A stretch of 64,000 bases of DNA from Thalassotalea_H castellviae. GTDB taxonomy: Bacteria > Pseudomonadota > Gammaproteobacteria > Enterobacterales > Alteromonadaceae. Positions 18,443 through 26,912 of this stretch are shown piece by piece. The stretch is from assembly GCF_031846185.1 (NCBI RefSeq), contig NZ_JAVRIF010000004.1, positions 255,253-319,252 of the forward strand. Direction: 5' to 3'. Both the position numbers and the translations under genes were made by a program. Every line of letters starts with the position of its first letter. Position 1 is the first letter of the stretch. The notes beneath the pieces are model-generated. The model made no database searches, was not told the origin of the DNA, and saw only the letters and a program-made list of their open reading frames with translations.

Positions 18443-18988
18443 TTAGAAGTTTGCTGGTGTTGTTGCACTAATGATTTTGCAAACTTTCTTAAAAGGGTTT
18501 CTAAAACGATGTGGTTTATTATTATCAAAGTAATAGCTATCGCCTTTACTTAATACAAAAACTTCATTACCAACAGTTAATTCAATTTTCCCCTCTAATA
18601 TGTAACCACCTTCTTCCGCATCATTTTCTAACATCTCTGTACCAGTGTCAGCTTCTGAGGGATAGGTTTCAACTAAAAAGGTCATTTGTCGATTAGGAAA
18701 TGCTTTCCCTACCAAGTGCATATGAACATCATCAGAACCAATATCAATTAACTCATCAGGAGAGTAGATAACTTGTTGCGTAAGTTCAGATTCTTCTTCA
18801 GCGAAAAAATCAACTAAAGAAATAGGAATGCCATTTAATACTTTTTTGAGTGAACTGATTGAAGGGCTAACACTGTTTTTTTCAATCATTGAAATTGTAC
18901 TATTAGTTACACCAGCCTTTTTAGCTAATTCACGTTGCGATAAATTATTAAAAAGCCTTACTGCTTTTAGTCGGGCACCTACGTCCAA
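18443..18988 (-). CDS. puuR: XRE-cupin regulator, PuuR-like
   Basis: 181 residues. An N-terminal HTH_3 domain (about 5-60: LKAVRLFNNLSQRELAKKAG, NSTISMIEKNSVSPSISSLKKVL) is followed by a C-terminal cupin (about 105-178: EEGGYILEGKIELTVGNEVFVLSKGDSYYF, NNKPHRFRNPF). This matches PuuR, the putrescine-responsive repressor. Start is a TTG at 18988 with AAGGA seven bases upstream; no ATG fits. It is divergent from puuB copy 2 and shares a 172-base control region with at least two copies of the AT-rich box, suggesting autoregulation and control of the puu-type genes. The inducer is presumed to be a polyamine. Confidence 0.88.
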   Translation of the reverse strand: MDVGARLKAVRLFNNLSQRELAKKAGVTNSTISMIEKNSVSPSISSLKKVLNGIPISLVDFFAEEESELTQQVIYSPDELIDIGSDDVHMHLVGKAFPNRQMTFLVETYPSEADTGTEMLENDAEEGGYILEGKIELTVGNEVFVLSKGDSYYFDNNKPHRFRNPFKKVCKIISATTPANF

Positions 18989-19060
18989 ATCAATATCCTT
19001 AAAAGTATTTGCTAGGTAATTAAGCTCAATATATCTGCGTCAGTTAAATAAAGCAATTGT

Positions 19061-19074
19061 GTTCAATATTTTAC
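19061..19074 (-). promoter_or_regulatory. Putative PuuR-type box, short form
   Basis: Reverse strand reads GTAAAATATTGAAC, an imperfect palindrome centred on AATATT. The same 14 bases but one recur ahead of puuD at 26899-26912. Confidence 0.5.
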
Positions 19075-19111
19075 TCATTTATCTAGACATTTGAGCTAAA
19101 TTTGCTAATGT

Positions 19112-19127
19112 GTTTGATATATTTTAC
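19112..19127 (-). promoter_or_regulatory. Putative PuuR-type box, long form
   Basis: Reverse strand reads GTAAAATATATCAAAC, matching GTAAAATATATTGAAT at 13868 except in the right half-site. A third partial copy (GTAAAATATAACAC on the reverse strand) overlaps 19135-19148, right in front of the puuB copy 2 ribosome site. Confidence 0.5.
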
Positions 19128-19160
19128 GGTTTAAGTGTTATATTTTACAAGGAAAATACA

Positions 19161-20453
19161 ATGTCAGCAATACATAGCGACAGTTATCCACATTCCTACT
19201 ATTTCTCAACAATGAATCATGCATCCTCGTATCCACATTTGTCAGAAGCTATTGAAGCGGATGTTTGTATTGTTGGCGGTGGTTTTAGTGGTATAGCTAG
19301 CGCTGTTGAATTAGCTGAGCGCGGATTTAATGTTGTATTGTTAGAGGCTAAGAAAATTGCTTGGGGGGCATCTGGTAGAAATGGCGGACAAATGATCCGC
19401 GGCATAGGCCATGACTTATCAGCCTTCAAAAAACAAATCGGTCATGAAGGCGTTGATGCTATCAGCCAAATGGGCTTTGAAGCAAATCAAGTGGTTATTG
19501 ATCGCATTACTAAATATAACATCAAATGTGACTTAACCATGGGTTACTGTGATTTAGCTACTCGTACTAAAGATATGCATAGTCTAGAGCAAGACTATGA
19601 GCTCTTATCAAAAGGGAGTTATGGAGTAAAAGTTGAGTTATTAGATCAACAACAATTACATCAACAGGTTGTCGGTTCTCAACGCTTTATCGGAGGTTTA
19701 ACCGATGTAGGTAGTGGTCATTTACACCCATTAAACCTGTGCTTAGGAGAAGCGAAAGTTGCGCATGAACTCGGTGTCAGGCTATTTGAAAACTCACAAG
19801 TTATTAAGATAGAAAAAGGTGAAACAATCGTTGTTCATACCGAACATGGTAGAGTAAAAGCAAAACAAATGATCTTGGCAGGAAATGCATATTTAGGTGA
19901 ATTAGTTCCTAAAATTTCAGGAAAAATACTACCGGCAGGCAGTTATATTATTGCCACTGAACAATTACCGGAGGACCTTCATCAAGCTATTTTACCGAAT
20001 AACCATGCCGTTTGTGATATGAAAATTGATTTAGATTATTTTCGATTATCGGCCGATAAACGCCTACTTTTTGGTGGCATGTGTAATTATTCAGGTCGAG
20101 ATCCTAAGGATATAAAAGCGGCATTACACCCAAAAATGTTAAAGGTTTTTCCTGAACTTTCAAATATTAAAATCGATTTCCAATGGGGAGGGATGATAGG
20201 TATTGGCGCTAATCGCTTACCGCAGATAGGTCGATTAACTCCTAATATTTATTATGCTCAAGCCTATTCCGGCCATGGTGTGAATGTGACTCATATGGCA
20301 GCAAAATTATTGGCCCAAGCCATTAGCGGAAATTCTCAAGAATTTGAGTACTTTAATGAAGTTAAACATATGACGTTTCCTGGAGGCAGGCATTTGCGAT
20401 CACCTTTACTCGCATTAGGTATGATGTATCACAAAATGATAGATGCCTTTTAA
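19161..20453 (+). CDS. puuB: Gamma-glutamylputrescine oxidoreductase-like FAD enzyme (copy 2)
   Basis: 430 residues from the ATG at 19161, which has AAGGAAAA; an upstream in-frame ATG at 19110 would cover the regulatory boxes and is unlikely. DAO-family FAD motif ADVCIVGGGFSGIASAVEL, WGASGRNGGQMIRG, and C-terminal AQAYSGHGVNVTHMAAKLL. YPHSYYFSTMNHA matches the PuuB N-terminus. Same length and gene order logic as copy 1 at 12468-13760, so the two are paralogues that may split substrates such as glutamylated putrescine and glutamylated spermidine or diaminopropane. Divergent from the PuuR-like regulator. Followed by the relic of an amidohydrolase. Confidence 0.9.
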   Translation: MSAIHSDSYPHSYYFSTMNHASSYPHLSEAIEADVCIVGGGFSGIASAVELAERGFNVVLLEAKKIAWGASGRNGGQMIRGIGHDLSAFKKQIGHEGVDAISQMGFEANQVVIDRITKYNIKCDLTMGYCDLATRTKDMHSLEQDYELLSKGSYGVKVELLDQQQLHQQVVGSQRFIGGLTDVGSGHLHPLNLCLGEAKVAHELGVRLFENSQVIKIEKGETIVVHTEHGRVKAKQMILAGNAYLGELVPKISGKILPAGSYIIATEQLPEDLHQAILPNNHAVCDMKIDLDYFRLSADKRLLFGGMCNYSGRDPKDIKAALHPKMLKVFPELSNIKIDFQWGGMIGIGANRLPQIGRLTPNIYYAQAYSGHGVNVTHMAAKLLAQAISGNSQEFEYFNEVKHMTFPGGRHLRSPLLALGMMYHKMIDAF

Positions 20454-20511
20454 CCACAACCCGATAATCGCTTAACTTATACTCAAATGAAAAAATATCT
20501 AATAGTTAAAT

Positions 20512-20743
20512 GTTAACGCCAAGCAAATCGAAAAACGGCAATGTTATTTGGTAGTTTTTCCTGCGTCGAGCGCTGGCAAATGAGGAATATTGGCTGTCTT
20601 AAAGATGAGAATAAGCCGATTTAGTAGTCAAAGCTAAATACTGATTTGAGCTCGGTTAAAGCAACACTCATAAGATAAAAATAATGAAAACCATATTAAG
20701 TGGTAAATCCGTTTATCAACGTACTGAACCATTAATACCGTAA
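20512..20743 (+). pseudogene. Relic of a YtcJ-like amidohydrolase (C-terminal pieces)
   Basis: Not a valid reading frame, but stretches translate to the C-terminal third of the intact amidohydrolase at 1785-3545. AAT CGA AAA ACG GCA ATG TTA TTT GGT AGT followed after a small deletion by TTT CCT GCG TCG AGC GCT GGC parallels KETGAKMSFGSDFPASGAG. After a large deletion, GCC GAT TTA GTA (ADLV) through FELG*SNTHKIKIMKTILSGKSVY parallels KADLVLLDKNLFEVEKYNIHNVKVLQTILGGKTVY, ending at a TAA at 20741. At least three internal stops and several frameshifts are present. This shows that the second TonB-receptor unit once also had an amidohydrolase. Confidence 0.8.
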
Positions 20744-20766
20744 ATAATAGTAATAAAGGCAAAATC

Positions 20767-22074
20767 ATGACAGCTTTAGTTAATTCAACATTAAATACCA
20801 TGTCGAGCCACCCTTTACGTGAAACGTTATATAACGAGTTGCATAATCGCCCTTTTCAGTCAATATCAAACCCTACACAAATTACGCATATTGCTATCCA
20901 GCATGAAGGTAAATTAAAGCATGCAGAACATAGCTTTCTATCGCTTTTATGCAATCGATTTCAAGTCAATACCCCTGCCACAACTATGCCGTGCTTTTAT
21001 CAAAATTTTGGTTTATTTCGTTTGCGTTGGGAACGTCATATGGAATATTAAACCTATACCATTATTCATGAAGCACCATTAACGAATTCGCCGTTTGTTA
21101 AAAATGCAATAGACTATGTGCCTAGCGATTGGCTTGAACACATGCCAGGAAAAGTTGTTGCCGCGTTGCATCTTGTTATTGAGCCTCAAACAAGTGAAAC
21201 AGATAAAAATATTAATCAGTTTTTTGATAATATGCGACTAATTGCAAGTGCCCCATACAATGGTTTAGCGCAAGTTTGGACATCCTATAAATTGCATGAT
21301 GATGGTTTTGGGCGGTTCTTAGTTTTTGAAAACACTTTGTCTGCTGAACAGCTAGGACGATTAATACAACAACTGTTGCAATTAGATACATACCGCTTAA
21401 TGGCTACGTTAGGCTTGCCTTTAGCACAAGCCATTAACAGCGAGTTAAATCAGCTAGATATACAGTTAAAACAAGTTACAGCTTGTATCGCACAAGACAA
21501 TGCAAGTGATGATAGAATACTGCTGGCACAAGTATCGGCTATTGCTGCGAAAGTTGAAGATTTTCGTAGCCAAAGCAACTACCGTTTTTCTGCCACTAAT
21601 GCCTATCATGACGTGGTATTACAACGTATGGATGAGCTAAAGGAGCATGAAATTTCGGGTCATATGACCTTACAAGAATTTTTAATGCGAAGAATAACAC
21701 CCGCCGTAAAAACCTGCCGAACGGCAGCAAACCATCTTGAGGATATTTCACGCCGAGTGAGCCGTGCAAGTGACTTACTTAGAACCCGTGTTGAAATGAT
21801 GTTACAAGAGCAAAATCAAAAACTACTAAAATCAATGAATCGTTGGGCTCATGTGCAAATGCGCTTACAACAAACCGTAGAAGGCTTGTCAGTTGCTGCG
21901 ATTAGCTATTATGGTATTCAGTTATTTGAAACGGCGTTAAATTCATTTAGTGCGTTTGGTGTTGAAGTGAACCATAAACTTGTTACCGGTATTGCAGTGC
22001 CGCTGGTTGTTGTTAGTGTGTTTTTAGGTACAAGGCTTATTCATCATAAGCTCATGAAGAATATTGATGAATAG
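20767..22074 (+). pseudogene. DUF3422 family membrane protein gene interrupted by an in-frame stop
   Basis: One continuous frame of 435 codons, the normal size for DUF3422, broken only by TAA at 21049-21051. The first part (94 residues, to RLRWERHMEY) and the second part (TYTIIHEAPLTNSPF on) join in the same frame without any gap; the family normally has a residue such as Ser or Glu at the stop. The distal part contains a helical, coiled-coil-like region (about residues 210-350 of the joined protein) and two C-terminal membrane segments (VEGLSVAAISYYGIQLF and LVTGIAVPLVVVSVFLG). Either a recent nonsense mutation or a base-call error. The family's function is unknown. Confidence 0.88.
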
Positions 22075-22415
22075 TGACGTCTAACGCACTGCTATTTGTG
22101 AAAGTATGAATTTACCAGCGCAAATGGTTGTCATATATTTTTTGAAACTTATCACTTTCTGTTAGTTTTTTCAGATCGATATAAAATCGTCTCGAAAATT
22201 TTTGCTGTAAATACTGAGTAATAATCACTCGGTTCACATTTAGTGAATGTTATATTCATCAACTTTATTCATTACAATTTCATTGCTTTTTTTGATTAAA
22301 ATGAAACCAAATAAACTTAGCTTCAATATTGTGACTTCTTCTGAGGATTTGATTGCACTGGCTGCTATTCGTTCGACAACAATAGCAACCAGTAAATACA
22401 AATAATTAAGTAATA
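22075..22415. other. Intergenic region, 341 bases
   Basis: AT-rich, no strong terminator. A 34-codon frame at 22301-22405 (MKPNKLSFNIVTSSEDLIALAAI..) faintly resembles the start of a GNAT acetyltransferase; it has no ribosome site and stops at once, so it is at most a gene fragment. Confidence 0.4.
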
Positions 22416-23267
22416 TTAGCGTATGTTGCTTTGATTATTTCGCTCGGCAACTTCTGCTTGCCATTCGAATATATTCATTTCAATTAAAACAAATGCAACA
22501 ATCCATAAAAAAGCATCCCAAAATTCAAGGAAATTCCCTGTTACGCCCCAATAAATAGCAGCCATGAGTAGAATACTATAAATCGTAACTTTCACGAATC
22601 GATTGTATTTTTCCCAAAATTTACTGGAAATATTACCTAATTGAGTTTGCACATCAACTTCAAGCATTACCACGACACAAACCCAAGCTGAAGCATTTAA
22701 TAGATCAACCCAAGCTAACATCTTTGTCTCTTGTAATGTATTGGCATCAACAATAACTTTAAAAGGAGTATGAGCATAAAACGCTGTATTAGCGGTAGAT
22801 AAGGTTTTACAAGTTTCAGCGGTTATCTCATTATAAACATTGAGGGTTTCCATAAACTTCCATTCTTTTACCAAACTACATATATCTGTTATCTGATGAG
22901 GTACGAATTGGCCAATCAGTCCAACCTTAGTCATATACCCATAAAGTGAATATAAGATAAAAATATAACAAAAAGCGCGAATACCATGGATTGTCTTTTT
23001 GGTAGCCCCAACCAGTTTTGAGTCATCAATTACATAGGTTTCTAACTCAAATAAAAGGAGTAAAACTAGCCATGCAGCGGTATCAATTGTTGAAGAAAAA
23101 GCTTCGATAATATTATCTAGCGTTATGCCTGAAGCAAAGACTACTTTACTTGCCAACCATTCTTCTCGAAAAAATAAATAAACATTGATCGCTAATAAGG
23201 TATACACCAAGTATTTAAATGCCTGATAACCCCATTGATGAAAATGTTTTTTGATAACTTGATTCAT
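22416..23267 (-). CDS. Six-helix membrane protein of unknown function
   Basis: 283 residues from the ATG at 23267 (AGGTG upstream; a GTG four codons earlier is possible). I do not recognise a family. Hydrophobic segments near residues 17-35, 62-80, 95-114, 187-204, 224-241 and 250-266 suggest six membrane helices in three pairs. The second helix of each pair carries a similar signature ending in acidic residues: AAWLVLLLLFELE, SAWVCVVVMLEVD and FLWIVAFVLIEMN, hinting at an internal triplication. A loop of about 70 residues with two Cys lies between helices 3 and 4. It lies immediately downstream of the puu-type aminotransferase operon but beyond a terminator, so a shared role is not assured. 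Confidence 0.75.
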   Translation of the reverse strand: MNQVIKKHFHQWGYQAFKYLVYTLLAINVYLFFREEWLASKVVFASGITLDNIIEAFSSTIDTAAWLVLLLLFELETYVIDDSKLVGATKKTIHGIRAFCYIFILYSLYGYMTKVGLIGQFVPHQITDICSLVKEWKFMETLNVYNEITAETCKTLSTANTAFYAHTPFKVIVDANTLQETKMLAWVDLLNASAWVCVVVMLEVDVQTQLGNISSKFWEKYNRFVKVTIYSILLMAAIYWGVTGNFLEFWDAFLWIVAFVLIEMNIFEWQAEVAERNNQSNIR

Positions 23268-23295
23268 ATAAACGTTCACCTATTGCTTTTAAAAC

Positions 23296-23334
23296 ATATA
23301 AGCCGCTAATGTTTAGCGGCTTATATGAATAACT
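23296..23334 (-). terminator. Terminator after the puuD-puuA-aminotransferase operon
   Basis: ATATAAGCCGCTA and TAGCGGCTTATAT form a 13-bp perfect stem with a five-base loop (arms within 23296-23326). Read on the minus strand it is followed by GTTTT. It separates the operon from the membrane-protein gene. Confidence 0.85.
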
Positions 23335-24720
23335 TTAAAGTAAATTGAAGTACTTAGCTGTTTCATCTAAGGTTTTAACTGCTTTTTCTACTAATTCATC
23401 AATTTCTGCTTTGGTGATCACTAATGGCGGAGAAATAATCATAGTATCTCCACAAGGGCGCATAATAAGTCCATTTGCCATTGAAAAATCTCGACAAATA
23501 CCGCCTGCTTTAGCGTCAGGTGCTATACGTTCCTTGGTGTCTTTGTTTTTAACTAACTCAAGACCCGCTACCATACCTAAACCACGAGTTTCGCCAACAA
23601 TAGGGTGAGCAGCTAATTCTTGCCATCTTTTTTGTAAATAAGGTGAGGTATCATTTTTAACCCGCTCAATAACCCCTTCAGACTCTAATAATTCAATATT
23701 TTTAAGTGCTACTGCTGCTGCAACTGGGTGGCCTGAATACGTAAAGCCATGATTAAAATCACCGCCCTTTTCAATTAACGTATGAGCGACTCGGTCACCA
23801 ACAATGACACCACCAATTGGTAAGTAACCAGAAGACAAGCCTTTAGCAATAGGCATAAGATCAGGTTTTAAATCATAATACTGACTAGCAAACCATTCAC
23901 CGGTACGGCCAAAGCCAGAAATAACTTCATCAACCACTAGCAATATATCGTATTTGGCTAAAATTCGTTTGATCTCAGGCCAATAACTTGCAGGAGGAAC
24001 AATTACGCCACCAGCCCCCTGAAAGGGTTCAGCAATAAAAGCGGCTATATTGTTCTCACCTATTTCTAAAATTTTAGTTTCAAGGCTTTGTGCCGCTTTT
24101 ATGCCAAAGGCTTCTTGTGTATCGTCTCCACCTTCTTTGAAATAATAAGGCTGGTCAATATGAGATATGCCTTCAATCGGCAAATCACCTTGTTCATGCA
24201 TATACCCCATACCGCCAAGACTTGCGCCCACGACAGTTGAACCATGATAAGCATTTTTACGACTGATGAACTGCTTTTTAGTTGGCTGACCTTTTAGATC
24301 CCAAAAACGGCGCACCATTCTAAAAATGGTATCGTTTGCTTCAGAACCCGAGCCAGTAAAAAATACTTTATTCATATGCGTAGGTGCAAGTGAGGCTATT
24401 TTTTCAGCTAACTTTGCTGCAGGTGCGTGAGTCGTTTTAAAAAATAAATTGTAATAAGGCAGTTCTTTCATTTGCTTGGTGGCAACGTCAACTAATTCTT
24501 GACGACCATAGCCGATATTAACGCACCAAAGCCCTGCCATCGCATCAAGTAATTTATTGCCATTGTCATCATAAATATAAACACCGTGGGCTTTATTGAT
24601 CACTCTAGAGCCATGTTCAGCTAGCTCTTTATTATTGCTAAAAGGGGAGAAATGATGTTTTATATCTTTGGTTTGAATATCGTTAAAGCTTGCCGCTTTA
24701 TTTGTTAAAGTATCGCTCAT
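23335..24720 (-). CDS. spuC: Putrescine/polyamine:pyruvate aminotransferase-like class III enzyme
   Basis: 461 residues from the ATG at 24720, with GGGGGA before it (a TTG two codons earlier is less likely). Class-III PLP aminotransferase: FTGSGSEANDT (122-132), YHG at 158-160, DEV at 264-266 and Lys293 in PIAKGLSSGYLPIGGV. The N-terminal HHFSPFSNNKELAEHGSRVI is typical of the SpuC-type polyamine:pyruvate aminotransferases. It would transfer an amino group from putrescine or another diamine to pyruvate and give the amino-aldehyde. Last gene of a three-gene operon after puuD and the puuA-like ligase, 13 bases after the latter. This gives the cell a transaminase route parallel to the glutamylation route. 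Confidence 0.85.
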   Translation of the reverse strand: MSDTLTNKAASFNDIQTKDIKHHFSPFSNNKELAEHGSRVINKAHGVYIYDDNGNKLLDAMAGLWCVNIGYGRQELVDVATKQMKELPYYNLFFKTTHAPAAKLAEKIASLAPTHMNKVFFTGSGSEANDTIFRMVRRFWDLKGQPTKKQFISRKNAYHGSTVVGASLGGMGYMHEQGDLPIEGISHIDQPYYFKEGGDDTQEAFGIKAAQSLETKILEIGENNIAAFIAEPFQGAGGVIVPPASYWPEIKRILAKYDILLVVDEVISGFGRTGEWFASQYYDLKPDLMPIAKGLSSGYLPIGGVIVGDRVAHTLIEKGGDFNHGFTYSGHPVAAAVALKNIELLESEGVIERVKNDTSPYLQKRWQELAAHPIVGETRGLGMVAGLELVKNKDTKERIAPDAKAGGICRDFSMANGLIMRPCGDTMIISPPLVITKAEIDELVEKAVKTLDETAKYFNLL

Positions 24721-24733
24721 GCTCAATCCCCCG

Positions 24734-26086
24734 TTACACTGTGGTTAATAAATAATGTCGTTCCCACGAAGTTACTACACTTTTAAATTTATTGTATTCC
24801 GCTTGTCTGGTTGCCAAAAAACCATCAACGAAATTTTCCCCCAAATACTCTCTAATCGTTTCGCTGTTTTTCATTAACTCAATGGATGCTTCTATATTCT
24901 GTGGGATTTGATCATTTCGCTCTTTATTAGCTTTATGAGAAGTTTCTGCTGACGGTTGAGTTTTTTCCATCATGCCGATATATCCACAAATGAGCGTAGC
25001 AGCAATGGCTAAATAAGGATTAGCATCCGCACCCGGCAAGCGGTTCTCTACACGTTTCGCTATGGGTGGGGCATCTGGTACTCGTAAACCTACTGTTCGA
25101 TTTTCAATACCCCAATGCAGATTAGTTGGTGTTGCTTGGTCTGCTAAAAAACGGCGATAAGAATTTACATTAGGTGCGAACATTGGCATGACTTGTCCAG
25201 TGTATTTTTGCAAACCGCCTAAGTAATGGTAAAACGCTTCACTAAATCCTGAGTCATTGTTTTCATCAGAAAAAATATTTTTACCGCTATCGATATGAAC
25301 AATACTTTGATGAATATGCATAGCACTGCCCGGTTGATCAGAGATAGGCTTAGCCATAAAAGTCGCGGTAATGCCATGTTTTTCCGCTGCCGCTTTTACG
25401 GTACGTTTAAAAACAAAAACTTGGTCGGCTAAGTTAATAGGGTCACCATGATTAAAATTAAACTCGAACTGAGCTCGCCCTTCTTCATGAACCACTATAT
25501 CAAGCTCTAAGCCCTGCTCTTTAGCCCATTTGTAGATGTCTTTTAACAGGAAATCAAATTCACTAATCGCATCAATTCCAAATGATTGACGCCCAATTTC
25601 TGCCCTTCCCGACTGACCTAATGGCGCTTCTAATATCTGATTTGAATCTGTGGTAGTTTTCGTTAAATATAACTCCATTTCTGGTGCAATTACTGCCTTC
25701 CACCCCTTATTTGCATAAAGTTCTACTACCTTTTTTAATAGGTTGCGTGGCGATAAATCAATATCTTTATCTTGATGGTCAACACAATCATGAATAATCA
25801 TTGCTGTTGGTTCATCAGCCCATGGCAACATAAAACAAGCATTAGCATCTGGTTTTAAAATCATATCAATATCTCGTTCATCTGCTAAGGTATATAGATA
25901 CTTACTTTCCACCAAATCACCCGTTGCTCCCATCAATAAAATGGTTTCACCTAAACGGCAGCCGCCATCTTCTATAAATTTCTCAACAGGAAAAACTTTC
26001 CCCCTAGCAATGCCGGTATGATCACCTATCAAACATTGCACGTGTTTTACGTTATGTTCTGCTAACCATTGAATTATTTTATCCAT
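24734..26086 (-). CDS. puuA: Glutamine synthetase-like gamma-glutamylpolyamine synthetase
   Basis: 450 residues from the ATG at 26086, which overlaps the end of puuD by eight bases; a longer frame to 26137 lacks family resemblance at its N-terminus. Glutamine synthetase fold with an N-terminal beta-grasp (about 1-110, HVKHVQCLIGDHTGIARGKV) and a catalytic domain containing APEMELYL, GRAQFEFNF, GSAMHIHQS, NSYRRF and ENRTVGLRVP, which supply metal and ATP ligands. PuuA-type enzymes ligate glutamate to putrescine with ATP, making the amine a substrate for PuuB. The neighbouring puuD and aminotransferase support this role over ammonia assimilation. Confidence 0.9.
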   Translation of the reverse strand: MDKIIQWLAEHNVKHVQCLIGDHTGIARGKVFPVEKFIEDGGCRLGETILLMGATGDLVESKYLYTLADERDIDMILKPDANACFMLPWADEPTAMIIHDCVDHQDKDIDLSPRNLLKKVVELYANKGWKAVIAPEMELYLTKTTTDSNQILEAPLGQSGRAEIGRQSFGIDAISEFDFLLKDIYKWAKEQGLELDIVVHEEGRAQFEFNFNHGDPINLADQVFVFKRTVKAAAEKHGITATFMAKPISDQPGSAMHIHQSIVHIDSGKNIFSDENNDSGFSEAFYHYLGGLQKYTGQVMPMFAPNVNSYRRFLADQATPTNLHWGIENRTVGLRVPDAPPIAKRVENRLPGADANPYLAIAATLICGYIGMMEKTQPSAETSHKANKERNDQIPQNIEASIELMKNSETIREYLGENFVDGFLATRQAEYNKFKSVVTSWERHYLLTTV

Positions 26087-26861
26087 TATTATTTCTCGCT
26101 GTTTGTCTAGCCTTACAAGCGGTGCCAAAGGCCGCAAAAAGTTTTCTATTTTTATTGTTTTTTGCTACTTTCCATTCTGGATGCCACTGTACCGCCATTG
26201 AAAATACTTTAGCGTTAGTCACTGAAAAAGCTTCACATAATCCATCTTCACTCATGGCTTCAATCGTTAAGTTATCCGCCAATTTATCAACGCCTTGCGT
26301 ATGCAAAGAGTTCACCTTCACTGTCTCAGTTTCCATTATTTTTGACAACTGACCGTCTGGCATTAATTTGACTTGATGGCAATCAGCATATTGTTCATCT
26401 AAGGAGAGACTTTTATTTTCTCTGTGTTCTTGAAATATTTTTTGCTCATGAAGTTGTTGATGCAAAGTACCGCCAAAAGCAACATTCATTTCTTGAAAAC
26501 CACGACATATGCCAAAGATAGGAACACCGTTTGTTATCGCTTGTTTGATTAGCCCGAAACTTGTTTTATCTCTAGCTATATCTAGCTTCGTACCTTCAAT
26601 AGCCTCAGTTTCTTGATAGTTCAAAGGGTCGACCATTGAATAGCCGCCAGGTAGCAATATACCGTCGATAGATGTTAACAAATCCTCAAAACGGGTTTGC
26701 TCAGCCATTGCAGGAATGAGAATAGGAATACAGCCGGCAGCATCAATAATCGCTTGTATGTATTTATTGCCTGTCATATGAAAAGGATGTGGCCCAACTT
26801 GTTCAAGATCACATAAAATGCCAACAACAGGTAAGTTATCTTTTTCCATAGTATATTTCAT
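26079..26861 (-). CDS. puuD: Gamma-glutamyl-gamma-aminobutyrate hydrolase
   Basis: 260-residue class-I glutamine-amidotransferase-like hydrolase. Nucleophile Cys119 in FGICRGFQEMN, with His227 and Glu229 in VQWHPEW as the triad partners. PVVGILCDLEQVGPHPFHMTGNKYI is the usual N-terminus of the family. It removes glutamate from gamma-glutamyl-GABA (or gamma-glutamyl-beta-alanine), the final step of the Puu route. First gene of the operon puuD-puuA-aminotransferase, with a PuuR-type box 38 bases upstream. An internal start at 26849 is possible; no strong ribosome site marks either. Confidence 0.92.
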   Translation of the reverse strand: MKYTMEKDNLPVVGILCDLEQVGPHPFHMTGNKYIQAIIDAAGCIPILIPAMAEQTRFEDLLTSIDGILLPGGYSMVDPLNYQETEAIEGTKLDIARDKTSFGLIKQAITNGVPIFGICRGFQEMNVAFGGTLHQQLHEQKIFQEHRENKSLSLDEQYADCHQVKLMPDGQLSKIMETETVKVNSLHTQGVDKLADNLTIEAMSEDGLCEAFSVTNAKVFSMAVQWHPEWKVAKNNKNRKLFAAFGTACKARQTARNNNG

Positions 26862-26898
26862 CGATCATTTAGTGTTTGTTTTAATGAACAGTAACACA

Positions 26899-26912
26899 CT
26901 AAAATATTGAAC
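26899..26912 (+). promoter_or_regulatory. Putative PuuR-type box upstream of puuD
   Basis: CTAAAATATTGAAC differs at one base from the reverse-strand box at 19061-19074. A second PuuR-like half, TTAATGAACA, lies at 26881-26890. Position suits repression of the puuD operon. Confidence 0.5.

Noticed and set aside
22301..22405. 34-codon frame resembling the start of a GNAT protein
   Set aside because: Similarity is faint, no ribosome site and no downstream remainder; mentioned under the intergenic entry only.
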